The notes under the pieces: generated by a model
What the model was told of the DNA's origin: nothing
Database searches by the model: none
Seen by the model: the letters and a program-made list of their open reading frames with translations, nothing else
Origin: JAGXQV01 sp964505475
GTDB taxonomy: Bacteria > Pseudomonadota > Gammaproteobacteria > Burkholderiales > Sulfuricellaceae
Direction: 5' to 3'
Length of the DNA stretch: 64,000 nucleotides
Assembly (NCBI GenBank): GCA_964505475.1
Contig: CAZDIJ010000001.1
Span: 72,626-136,625 of the forward strand
Part shown: positions 26,162 through 35,144 of the stretch, piece by piece
Layout: every line of letters begins with the position of its first letter
Numbering within the stretch: the first letter of the stretch is position 1
Translations under genes and position numbers: made by a program

Positions 26162-27996
26162 AAAAACGCCACCACGACATGCCTTTCGGCGCCCAGCCGC
26201 TACCCGGCGGCGGCGCGCGCTTCCGCCTCTGGGCGCCCGGCGTCGCGGCGGTCGCGCTGCGGCTCGACGAGGCGCAGGAGTTGCCGATGACGCAGGCCGG
26301 CTCAGGCTGGTTCGAGCTGACGGCGCCGAGCGCGCAGGCCGGCAGCCGCTACCGCTACCGCCTGCCCGACGGATTGCTGGCGCCCGACCCAGCCTCGCGC
26401 TACAACCCCGATGACATCCATGGCGCGTCCGAGGTCGTCGATCCGTCCTCCTTCGATTGGCCCGACGGCGACTGGCGCGGACGCCCCTGGGAAGAGGCGG
26501 TGGTCTACGAGCTGCATGTCGGCAGCTTCACCCCGGCGGGCAATTTCGCCGGCGTCGCCGAACGCCTCGACTATCTCGCCGAACTGGGCGTCACCGCCAT
26601 CGAGATCATGCCCGTGGCCGATTTCCCCGGCCGCCGCAACTGGGGCTACGACGGCGTGCTGCCGTTCGCGCCCGACGCCGCCTACGGACGCCCGGAAGAC
26701 TTCAAGCGCCTGGTCGCCGCCGCCCACCAACGCGGCCTGATGGTGCTGCTCGACGTGGTCTACAACCACTTCGGCCCCGAGGGCAATTATCTGCATGCCT
26801 ACGCCCCGGATTTCTTCAACCCGCGCCATGCCACGCCGTGGGGCGCGGCGATCAATTTCGACGGCGAAAACAGCCGCGCGGTGCGCGATTTCTTCATCCA
26901 CAACGCACTCTACTGGCTGGAGGAATACCATCTCGACGGCCTGCGCCTGGACGCCATCCACGCCATCTGCGACGACAGCGCGCCGGACATCGTCGATGAA
27001 CTTGCCGAGGCCGTCAGGCGCTGCCCGGGGCGCGAGCGCCAGATTCACCTGATCCTGGAAAACGACCGCAACCAGGCGCGCTACCTGGAACGCGACGCCG
27101 CCGGAAACCCGCGCCGCAGCACGGCGCAATGGAACGACGACATCCATCACGTCCTGCACGTCCTCGCCAGCGGCGAAAACGACGGTTATTACGCCGACTA
27201 CGCCGACGAGCCGGCGCGCCTTCTGGGGCGCTGCCTCGCCCAAGGCTTCGCCTACCAGGGAGAGGCTTCCCCCTACCGCGGCGGCGAGCCGCGCGGCGAG
27301 CCGAGCGCCCATCTGCCCCCCGGCGCCTTCGTCGATTTCCTGCAAACCCACGACCAGATCGGCAACCGCGCCTTCGGCGAACGGCTCTGCCATCTCGCCT
27401 CCCCCGCCGCGCAGGAAGCCGCCACGGCCTTGCTGCTGCTGGCGCCGCAGCCGCCGATGCTGTTCATGGGCGAGGAATTCGCCGCCGCCCAGCCCTTCCT
27501 GTTCTTCTGCGATTTTGGCCCCGAACTGGCGCGCGCCGTGACCGAAGGGCGGCGGCGCGAATTCTCGCGCTTCGCCCGCTTCGCCGACCCCGCCGCGCGC
27601 GAGCGCATCCCCGACCCCAATTCCGAGGCCACCTTCGGCGCTTGCGTTCTCGACTGGAGCGCCAGCGGGCGGTCGCCGCACCGCGAAGTACTCGAACACC
27701 ATCGCCGGCTGCTGGCGTTGCGCCGCCAGTGGATCGTTCCGCGCCTCGCCGGCATGGGCAACGGCAGCCCGCAACTGACGCTCTTGGCGGAGCGCGCGCT
27801 GAGCCTGCGCTGGCGTCTCGGCGACGGCAGCCGGCTATCGCTGGCCGCCAACCTCGGCGAAAATACGATCGAAGCGGCGCCGGCGAACGGCGCCCTGATC
27901 TTCGCCACCGCCAACCTCGATGCCGCCACGCTCGCCGCCGGACGGCTGCCGCCCTGGTCGGTGGCCTGGCATCTGCAAACCGGAGAGCCGACATGA
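26158..27996 (+). CDS. treZ: Malto-oligosyltrehalose trehalohydrolase TreZ
   Basis: A 612-residue GH13_10 enzyme that cleaves trehalose from the end of malto-oligosyltrehalose made by TreY. The N-terminal CBM48-like domain begins GGGARFRLWAPGVAAVALRL; the barrel shows VVYELHVGSFTPAGNF, the catalytic Asp in LDGLRLDAIHAICDDS, Glu in LILENDRNQARYL and the third Asp in DFLQTHDQIGNRA. It is joined to neighbours on both sides by ATGA overlaps, so TreZ and the fused TreY are made together. Confidence 0.96.
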   Translation: MKKRHHDMPFGAQPLPGGGARFRLWAPGVAAVALRLDEAQELPMTQAGSGWFELTAPSAQAGSRYRYRLPDGLLAPDPASRYNPDDIHGASEVVDPSSFDWPDGDWRGRPWEEAVVYELHVGSFTPAGNFAGVAERLDYLAELGVTAIEIMPVADFPGRRNWGYDGVLPFAPDAAYGRPEDFKRLVAAAHQRGLMVLLDVVYNHFGPEGNYLHAYAPDFFNPRHATPWGAAINFDGENSRAVRDFFIHNALYWLEEYHLDGLRLDAIHAICDDSAPDIVDELAEAVRRCPGRERQIHLILENDRNQARYLERDAAGNPRRSTAQWNDDIHHVLHVLASGENDGYYADYADEPARLLGRCLAQGFAYQGEASPYRGGEPRGEPSAHLPPGAFVDFLQTHDQIGNRAFGERLCHLASPAAQEAATALLLLAPQPPMLFMGEEFAAAQPFLFFCDFGPELARAVTEGRRREFSRFARFADPAARERIPDPNSEATFGACVLDWSASGRSPHREVLEHHRRLLALRRQWIVPRLAGMGNGSPQLTLLAERALSLRWRLGDGSRLSLAANLGENTIEAAPANGALIFATANLDAATLAAGRLPPWSVAWHLQTGEPT

Positions 27997-30900
27997 CCCC
28001 GCCGAACGACCACCAAGCGCTGGCGCGGCTCGCCGGCCGCTGCGGCATCGCCGCCGACTACCACGACATCTGGGGAAAGCTCCATACGGTTTCGGACGAC
28101 ACCCGGCGCGCCTTGCTGGCGGCCATGCATTTTCCCGCGGAGAGCGATCCCGCGGAATTGCTGGCGAGCCTGGAGGAACAGGAATGGCGACGCCCCCTGC
28201 CGCCGGTCATGGTGTTGCAGGCCGGAGCCACGCCGGACGTGCCGCTCTCGCTGCCGGCGGCGCGGGCGGGACAACCGCACCGCTGGATACTGACGCCGGA
28301 GGACGGCGCTCCGGCAACGGGCGAGTTCGTACCCGCTGACTTGCCGCGCCTGGACGAGCGGCGCTTGGGCGGCGCCGGCTTCTTGCGCGGCGAACTGAAG
28401 CTGCCGCCGCTCGAAGCGCCCGGCTATTACCGCCTGGAAATCGAGCAGCCGGGACGCGAGGCGCAAGTCCAGGCGGCAATGACCCTCGCCATCGCGCCGC
28501 CGTCCTGCTATCAACCCGACGCCGTCAAGGGGGAAAACCGCGTCTGGGGTCCGGCGGTGCAGCTCTATGGCCTGCGCTCGCGGCACAACTGGGGTATCGG
28601 CGATTTCGGCGACCTGCTCTCCCTGGTGGACCTGACGGCGGATGCCGGCGGCGGCGTGGTCGGCGTCAACCCCCTGCACGCCCTGTTTCCCGACGACCCC
28701 GGACGCATCAGCCCCTACAGCCCGTCGAGCCGCTGCTTCGTCAATTTCCTGTACCTCAACGTGGAGGCCGTCCCGGAATTCGCCGAATGCGAGGCGGCGC
28801 GCCGCCTCGCCGCCTCGGAACGATTCCAGGCGCGGCTGCGGCGGCTGCGCGGCAGCGACGAAGTCGATTACCTGGAGGTGGCCGCCGCCAAGCGCGAGGT
28901 GCTCGAACTGCTCTACCGCCATTTCCGCGACCATCACCTTCCCAACGATTCCCACCGGGCGCGCGCCTTCCACCTGTTCCGCGAAGCGGGCGGCGAGGCG
29001 CTGGAACGCCACGCGCGCTTCGATGCCCTGCAAGCCCATTTCCGGCGCGACAATCCCGCCGTCTGGGGATGGCCGGCCTGGCCGGAGGAATACCGCCATC
29101 CCGAGGCGCCGGCCGTGGCGGCGTTCGCGGCGGAACACCACGAGGACGTGGCATTCTTCGCCTGGCTACAGTGGCTGGCCGACGAACAGCTCGCGGCGGC
29201 GGGACGGCAATCCTGGCGGCGCGGCCTGGGAGTGGGACTCTATCAAGACCTGGCGGTGGGAGTGAATCCGGGCGGTTCGGAAGCCTGGGTCTTTCAGGAT
29301 GTCTTTGCCGCCGGCGCCCATGCCGGCGCGCCGCCCGACGATTTCAACCTCCTCGGCCAGGATTGGGGGCTGCCGCCCTTCGTCCCGCACCGCCTGCGCG
29401 AGGCGGGCTACGCGCCCCTGATCGCCGTGCTGCGCGCCAACATGCGCCATGGCGGCGCCCTGCGCATCGACCACGTCATGGGACTGGCGCGGGTATTCTG
29501 GGTACCCGCCGGGCTGACTGCGGCGCACGGCGCCTACGTCGCCTATCCGCTGGAAGAGATGCTCGGCATCGTCGCCCTGGAAAGCCAGCGCAACCGCTGC
29601 ATGGTGATCGGCGAAGACCTGGGCACGGTGCCAGAAGGTTTCCGTCCCCGCCTTGCCATGGCGGGCGTGCTTTCCTACCGCCCCTTCCTTTTCGAGCGCA
29701 CGGCGGAAGGCGGCTTCAAGCCGCCTTCCGGGTATCCGCGCCAGGCGCTGGTGACCCTGAGCACCCACGATCTGCCGACCCTGCGCGGCTTCTGGCGGGG
29801 CCACGACCTCGACACCCGCAGCGCCCTGCAACTGTTTCCCTCGGAGGATATGCGCGGCAGGCTGGTGGTGGAACGCGCCCAGGATCGCGCCTACTTTCTC
29901 ATGGCGCTGGAGCGCGAAGGGCTGTTGCCGGAAGGCGCGAGCATCCATCCGATTTCCGTGCCCGACATCACGCCGCCCTTCATGGCGGCCATCCAGACCT
30001 TCCTGGCAAGGACGCCCGCCCAGGTGATGGTGGTGCAGCCCGACGACATTCTCGGGGTGGTCGAGCAAGCCAACCTGCCGGGCAGCCACGACGGCCAGCA
30101 TCCCAATTGGCGCCGCCGCCTGCCCCTGGACATCGAGGACTGGCGCGGCGACGCCCGCTTTGCCGCCGTGGGCGAGGCGCTGCGCAGTGAACGCGGCTGC
30201 GCGGTGGCGCCCCGCGAAGAAGAACCCTCGCCCTCCCGCACGGCCATCATCCCGCGCGCTACTTACCGGCTACAGTTCAACCGCGAATTCACCTTCGTCC
30301 AGGCGGCGGCGCTGGCGCCTTATCTCGCCGAGCTGGGGATCAGCCACTGCTATGCCTCGCCCTATCTCAGGGCGCGCCCCGGCAGCAGCCACGGCTACGA
30401 CATCGTGGATCACGCCGCCCTCAATCCTGAAATCGGCACTCCGCAGGAATTCGAGGATTTCGTCGCGGCGCTGAAGGCGCACGGTCTGGGACAGATACTC
30501 GACGTGGTGCCCAACCACATGGGCGTGATGGGCGCCGACAACGCCTGGTGGCTGGACGTGCTGGAAAACGGCCCGGCCTCGGCCTGGGGCGCATTTTTCG
30601 ACATCGAATGGGAGCCGCTCAACAGCGATCTCCGCGGCAAGGTGCTCCTGCCCTTGCTGGGCGACCATTACGGCGCGGTGCTCAAGCGCGGCGAACTGCG
30701 CCTAGATTACGATGCGGCGCGCGGCGAATTCAACCTGTTCTACTACCAGCACCGGCTGCCGGTGGACCCGGCGGCCTACCCGCACATCGTCGGCCACCGC
30801 GGCGAGCGCCTGGCGGCCGTGCTCGGGGAGGGCGACGAGCGCTACCAGGAACTGCAAGCCCTGCTTACCGCCTTCGGCCACCTGCCGGCGCGCACCGATG

Positions 30901-33158
30901 CGGTTCCGGCGCGGATGGCCGAACGCCAGCGCGACAAGGAAGTGCACAAGCGCCATCTCGCCGCGCTGAGCGAAACCTGCCCGGAAATCTCCCATCACAT
31001 CGCCGACAATCTCGCGGAATTCAATGGCCGCCCCGGCGATGCCGCCAGTTACGACCTGCTGCACGAACTGATCCGGCTTCAGGGCTACCGCCTCGCTTTC
31101 TGGCGCGTCGCTTCCGATGAAATCAACTACCGGCGCTTTTTCGACATCAACGACCTGGCCGCCCTGCGCATGGAGGAGCCGGCGGTGTTCGACGCCACCC
31201 ACCGTTTCGTGCTCGATCTGCTGGCTCAAGGCAAGGTCGATGGGTTGCGCATCGACCACCCCGACGGTCTCCACGATCCGGGGCAATACTTCCGCCGCTT
31301 GCAGCAGGCGGCGGGCGGCAAACCCTGGACGCCGGGCGAACCGCTGGCGCTTTATCTGGTGATCGAAAAGATACTCGCCGACCACGAACGCCTGCCCGAT
31401 GACTGGCCGATCCACGGCGCCACCGGCTACCGCTTCGCCAACCTGGTGAACAATCTGTTCGTGGATAGCGCCGCCGAAAGGCGGATGACCCGCATCTACC
31501 GGGAATTCACCGGCGCCGGCGACGACTTCGACACGCTGGCCTACGAGGCCAAGAAGCTCATCATGCACACGGCGCTGGCGAGCGAACTCACCGTGCTCGC
31601 CAACGGCCTGGCGCGCATCGCCGCCGCCAGCCGCGACACCTGCGACTTCACCCTCAACGGCCTGCGCGACGCCCTGGTGGAAGCGGTGGCCTGTTTCCCG
31701 GTCTATCGCAGCTATGTCGCCGCCGGACGCCTGTCCGACGACGACCGCCGCCACATCGCCTGGGCCGTGGCGGTCGCCAAGAAACGCTGCCCGGCGGCGG
31801 ATACCGGCATCTATGATTTTCTCCAGGATGTGCTGACCTGCGACATCGCCCATGGCCGCAGCGCCTCCTTCCGCGGAAAAGTGCAAGCCTTCGCCATGAA
31901 ATTCCAGCAATTTTCCTCGCCGGTGATGGCCAAGGGCGTGGAGGATACCGCCTTCTACCGCTACCACCGCCTGACCTCGCTCAACGATGTCGGCGGCGAA
32001 CCGCGCCGCTTCGGCGTATCCGTGCCGGCATTCCACGCCGCCACGCGCGCCCGCGCCGCCCGCTGGCCGCACAACCTGCTGGCCACTTCCACCCACGACA
32101 GCAAGCGCTCCGAGGATGTCCGCGCCCGCCTCGACGTGCTCTCGGAAATGCCGGCCGCCTGGCATCTGATGCTCAAGCGCTGGAGCCGCCTCAACCGCGG
32201 ACGCAAGCGCCTGGTGGAAGGCGTCGCCGCACCTTCCCGCAACGACGAGTATCTCCTCTACCAAACCCTGGCCGGCACCTGGCCGCTCGCCTTGCCCGGC
32301 GAGGAAGAATTGGCGAGCTACCGCGAGCGCATCGAGGCTTACATGATTAAGGCGCTGCGCGAATCCAAGGAGCACAGCAACTGGGTCAACGCCAACGCCG
32401 AATATGAGGCCGCCATGAGCGGGTTCGTCCAGGCGCTCCTGGCGCCGGGCGAGAAAAACCTGTTCCTCGCCGACTTCGTCCCCCTGGTGCAGCCCATCGC
32501 CCGCCACGGCCTGCTCAACAGCCTCTCCCAGACCCTTATCAAGGCCACCTCGCCAGGCGTGCCGGACATCTACCAGGGTTGCGAGTTGTGGCAGTTCAAC
32601 CTGGTTGACCCGGACAATCGCCGCCCGGTGGATTTCGCCCGGCGCCGCGAACTGCTCGCGCAATTGCGGGAGTTGACCGGCGCGCCGCCGGAACAGTGGC
32701 CGGAGCGATTGAAACCGCTACTGACGGACATGGGGGACGGCCGCATCAAACTTTATACCCTGTGGCGGAGCCTAGCGCTGCGGGCGCGCTGGCCGGAGGT
32801 GTTCCGCGACGGCAGCTACCTGCCCCTGACTGTGCGCGGCGAACTCGCCGCCCATGCTTGCGCCTATGCCCGCTGCCATGGCGGACGCTGCCTGATCGCC
32901 CTGGCGCCGCGCCTGCCGGTGCGCCTGCTGGGTGACCGCCATCTCCTGCCTTTAGGGACGGAGGTATGGGGCGACGCGGAACTGGAATTGCCCGCCGAGC
33001 TGGCCGGCGCCGCCTGGCATAACGTCTTCACCGGCGAACGCCATGCGGCAGCCGGCCAACTCGCGCTGGGAAACCTGTTGGCTTGCTTTCCGGTGGTTCT
33101 GCTGGCTTCCGAAGAGAGCGACAGCGGAGGCGCGGCCATGCCGGAAAAAACCGAATAG
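27993..33158 (+). CDS. treY: Bifunctional 4-alpha-glucanotransferase / malto-oligosyltrehalose synthase (MalQ-TreY fusion)
   Basis: A 1721-residue protein. The first ~735 residues are GH77 amylomaltase: VWGPAVQLYGLRSRHNWGIGD, nucleophile in LRIDHVMGLARVFW, acid/base Glu in VIGEDLGTVPEGF, and the third Asp in STHDLPTLRGFW. A short Arg/Glu/Pro-rich linker (about 739-752) leads to a complete TreY (GH13_26) beginning PRATYRLQFNREFTFVQAAAL, with LDVVPNHMGVMGADN, VDGLRIDHPDGLHDPGQYF and ATSTHDSKRSEDVRARL. TreY turns the reducing end of maltodextrin into a trehalose unit; MalQ rebuilds chains long enough for TreY from short ones. I see no frameshift or internal stop, so the fusion is genuine. Such bifunctional proteins occur in some other proteobacteria. 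Confidence 0.95.
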   Translation: MTPPNDHQALARLAGRCGIAADYHDIWGKLHTVSDDTRRALLAAMHFPAESDPAELLASLEEQEWRRPLPPVMVLQAGATPDVPLSLPAARAGQPHRWILTPEDGAPATGEFVPADLPRLDERRLGGAGFLRGELKLPPLEAPGYYRLEIEQPGREAQVQAAMTLAIAPPSCYQPDAVKGENRVWGPAVQLYGLRSRHNWGIGDFGDLLSLVDLTADAGGGVVGVNPLHALFPDDPGRISPYSPSSRCFVNFLYLNVEAVPEFAECEAARRLAASERFQARLRRLRGSDEVDYLEVAAAKREVLELLYRHFRDHHLPNDSHRARAFHLFREAGGEALERHARFDALQAHFRRDNPAVWGWPAWPEEYRHPEAPAVAAFAAEHHEDVAFFAWLQWLADEQLAAAGRQSWRRGLGVGLYQDLAVGVNPGGSEAWVFQDVFAAGAHAGAPPDDFNLLGQDWGLPPFVPHRLREAGYAPLIAVLRANMRHGGALRIDHVMGLARVFWVPAGLTAAHGAYVAYPLEEMLGIVALESQRNRCMVIGEDLGTVPEGFRPRLAMAGVLSYRPFLFERTAEGGFKPPSGYPRQALVTLSTHDLPTLRGFWRGHDLDTRSALQLFPSEDMRGRLVVERAQDRAYFLMALEREGLLPEGASIHPISVPDITPPFMAAIQTFLARTPAQVMVVQPDDILGVVEQANLPGSHDGQHPNWRRRLPLDIEDWRGDARFAAVGEALRSERGCAVAPREEEPSPSRTAIIPRATYRLQFNREFTFVQAAALAPYLAELGISHCYASPYLRARPGSSHGYDIVDHAALNPEIGTPQEFEDFVAALKAHGLGQILDVVPNHMGVMGADNAWWLDVLENGPASAWGAFFDIEWEPLNSDLRGKVLLPLLGDHYGAVLKRGELRLDYDAARGEFNLFYYQHRLPVDPAAYPHIVGHRGERLAAVLGEGDERYQELQALLTAFGHLPARTDAVPARMAERQRDKEVHKRHLAALSETCPEISHHIADNLAEFNGRPGDAASYDLLHELIRLQGYRLAFWRVASDEINYRRFFDINDLAALRMEEPAVFDATHRFVLDLLAQGKVDGLRIDHPDGLHDPGQYFRRLQQAAGGKPWTPGEPLALYLVIEKILADHERLPDDWPIHGATGYRFANLVNNLFVDSAAERRMTRIYREFTGAGDDFDTLAYEAKKLIMHTALASELTVLANGLARIAAASRDTCDFTLNGLRDALVEAVACFPVYRSYVAAGRLSDDDRRHIAWAVAVAKKRCPAADTGIYDFLQDVLTCDIAHGRSASFRGKVQAFAMKFQQFSSPVMAKGVEDTAFYRYHRLTSLNDVGGEPRRFGVSVPAFHAATRARAARWPHNLLATSTHDSKRSEDVRARLDVLSEMPAAWHLMLKRWSRLNRGRKRLVEGVAAPSRNDEYLLYQTLAGTWPLALPGEEELASYRERIEAYMIKALRESKEHSNWVNANAEYEAAMSGFVQALLAPGEKNLFLADFVPLVQPIARHGLLNSLSQTLIKATSPGVPDIYQGCELWQFNLVDPDNRRPVDFARRRELLAQLRELTGAPPEQWPERLKPLLTDMGDGRIKLYTLWRSLALRARWPEVFRDGSYLPLTVRGELAAHACAYARCHGGRCLIALAPRLPVRLLGDRHLLPLGTEVWGDAELELPAELAGAAWHNVFTGERHAAAGQLALGNLLACFPVVLLASEESDSGGAAMPEKTE

Positions 33159-33173
33159 AACCAAAGGAATATT

Positions 33174-35126
33174 ATGTACGAACAAGCTTCCCACTCATTG
33201 CTGAACGAAATCCTGATCGAACTGAAACCGGAAATCGGCAAGATGCGGATGCGGCATTTCTATACCCGCCTGGGAGCGAACTTTTATGCCATTCATTCCC
33301 TGTTTTCCCTGCTCTACGGCGGCCGTCCCGATTTCAAGGAGCAGATGGTCAGCCTGGTCGAGACGCTTGCTTCCCGCTACATCGAGCGGGCGCCGGCGCT
33401 GCGGAGATCGGACCTGGCGCGTGAAAAGGACTACAACTGGTTCCTGAGCCAGAAGTGGGTCGGCATGGCGCTGTATTGCGACCGTTTCGCCGGCGACCTG
33501 AAAGGCTTGCGGGCAAGGCTGCCCTACTTGCAGGAACTGGGCGTCAACATGGTGCACGTCATGCCCCTGCTCGATTGCCCGCCGGACAACAGCGACGGGG
33601 GCTACGCAGTGCGCGATTTCCGCCGGGTGGACCCGCGTTTCGGCACGACCAGGGATGTCGAGGCGCTGGCGGCGACGCTGAAGAAACGCGACATGCTGCT
33701 GGTCCTCGATGTCGTCGTCAACCACACCTCGAACGAGCACGAATGGGCGCAGCGGGCGCGCCAGGGCGAACAGAAATACCAGGACTACTACTTCGTCTTC
33801 AACGACCGCGAAACGCCCGACATCTACGAGGAAACCATGCCGGAGATTTTTCCGGCCACCGCGCCCGGCAACTTCACCTGGGACGAGGAAATGGGCATGT
33901 GGGTGATGACTGTGTTCAACGGCTACCAGTGGGATTTGAACTACCGCAACCCGGCGGTGCTGATCGAAATGATCGACATCATTCTGTTCTGGGCCAACCA
34001 GGGCGCGGACATCCTGCGTCTGGATGCGGTGGCGTTCCTGTGGAAGAAAATGGGCAGCGTGTGCCAGAACGAGCGCGAGGCGCACCTGCTGCTCCAGTTG
34101 ATGAAGGATTGCTGCCAGGTGACCGCGCCAGGCGTGCTGTTCATCGCCGAGGCGATTGTCGCTCCCGGTGAAATCGCCAAATATTTCGGCGAGGACGCGA
34201 TCAACGCCAAGGAATGCGAAATTGCCTACAACGCCACGCTCATGGCCTTGCTCTGGGACGCGGTGGCAACCAAGAACGCGACCTTGCTCAACCAGGGGAT
34301 CAAGAACCTGCCGCTCAAGCTGGAACGGGCGACCTGGCTCAACTACGTGCGCTGCCACGACGACATCGGCCTCGGTTTCGACGACCGCGACGTCCAGTCG
34401 GCCGGCCATGATCCGCTCCGCCACCGGCGCTTTCTGATCGACTACTTCACCGGACGTTTCCCCGACTCTCCCGCCCGGGGGCTGCCCTTCGGCGAGAACG
34501 CCAAGACCGGCGACGCACGCATTTCCGGCTCGCTGGCTTCATTGGTCGGACTGGAATCGGCGCTTGAAAGCCAGGATGAAGAAGCCATCGACGCCGCGAT
34601 CAAGACCATCGTGCTGCTGCACGGCGTGATCCTCTCGTTCGGTGGAATAGCGCTGCTCTACTACGGCGACGCGATCGGCACGCTCAACAGCCTGGAATAT
34701 CTCGCCGACCCCTCCAAAGCCGCCGACAACCGCTGGATGAACCGCTCCCACTTCGATTGGAACAAGGCCGAAAAACGCCGGCAAACCGGCACGGTGGAAC
34801 AGCGGATATTCAGCGCGCTGAAAAAAATCATCGCATTGCGCAAGGAAATAGCGGCATTCGCGGATTTCGACAACCGCCAACTGCTGGCGGTGGACAACCC
34901 CAACCTGCTGGTTTTTTTCCGCACCGACCCGCAAAACAGCCGCAACCGGGTGCTGGTGGCCGCCAACTTCAACGCCGCGCCCCAGGCGCTTCCAGCCGAT
35001 GCCTTGAAGACACACGGCTTCTTCCAGCAGGACGCCATGAAAGACCTGTGCTCGGGCGCGCGCGTCGCGCTGGAAAACGCCGCGCTCGTCCTACCCCCGC
35101 TGACCTGCTATTGGCTCGCCGAGTGA
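33174..35126 (+). CDS. Amylosucrase
   Basis: A 650-residue GH13_4 enzyme that polymerises glucose from sucrose into alpha-1,4-glucan and releases fructose. The nucleophile is Asp284 (DILRLDAVAFLWKK) and the acid/base is Glu326 (LFIAEAIVAP), a 42-residue spacing equal to the Asp286/Glu328 pair of Neisseria polysaccharea amylosucrase. Other family blocks are WVGMALYCDRFAGDL, VHVMPLLDCP and NYVRCHDDIGLGFDD. The helical N-terminal domain is complete. It starts 15 bases after treY with AAAGGA upstream, so it belongs to the operon. No sucrose synthesis genes are in the window. Sucrose hydrolase is an alternative activity that sequence alone cannot exclude. Confidence 0.9.
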   Translation: MYEQASHSLLNEILIELKPEIGKMRMRHFYTRLGANFYAIHSLFSLLYGGRPDFKEQMVSLVETLASRYIERAPALRRSDLAREKDYNWFLSQKWVGMALYCDRFAGDLKGLRARLPYLQELGVNMVHVMPLLDCPPDNSDGGYAVRDFRRVDPRFGTTRDVEALAATLKKRDMLLVLDVVVNHTSNEHEWAQRARQGEQKYQDYYFVFNDRETPDIYEETMPEIFPATAPGNFTWDEEMGMWVMTVFNGYQWDLNYRNPAVLIEMIDIILFWANQGADILRLDAVAFLWKKMGSVCQNEREAHLLLQLMKDCCQVTAPGVLFIAEAIVAPGEIAKYFGEDAINAKECEIAYNATLMALLWDAVATKNATLLNQGIKNLPLKLERATWLNYVRCHDDIGLGFDDRDVQSAGHDPLRHRRFLIDYFTGRFPDSPARGLPFGENAKTGDARISGSLASLVGLESALESQDEEAIDAAIKTIVLLHGVILSFGGIALLYYGDAIGTLNSLEYLADPSKAADNRWMNRSHFDWNKAEKRRQTGTVEQRIFSALKKIIALRKEIAAFADFDNRQLLAVDNPNLLVFFRTDPQNSRNRVLVAANFNAAPQALPADALKTHGFFQQDAMKDLCSGARVALENAALVLPPLTCYWLAE

Positions 35127-35144
35127 GCCGCTTCCCGGCTGGGT

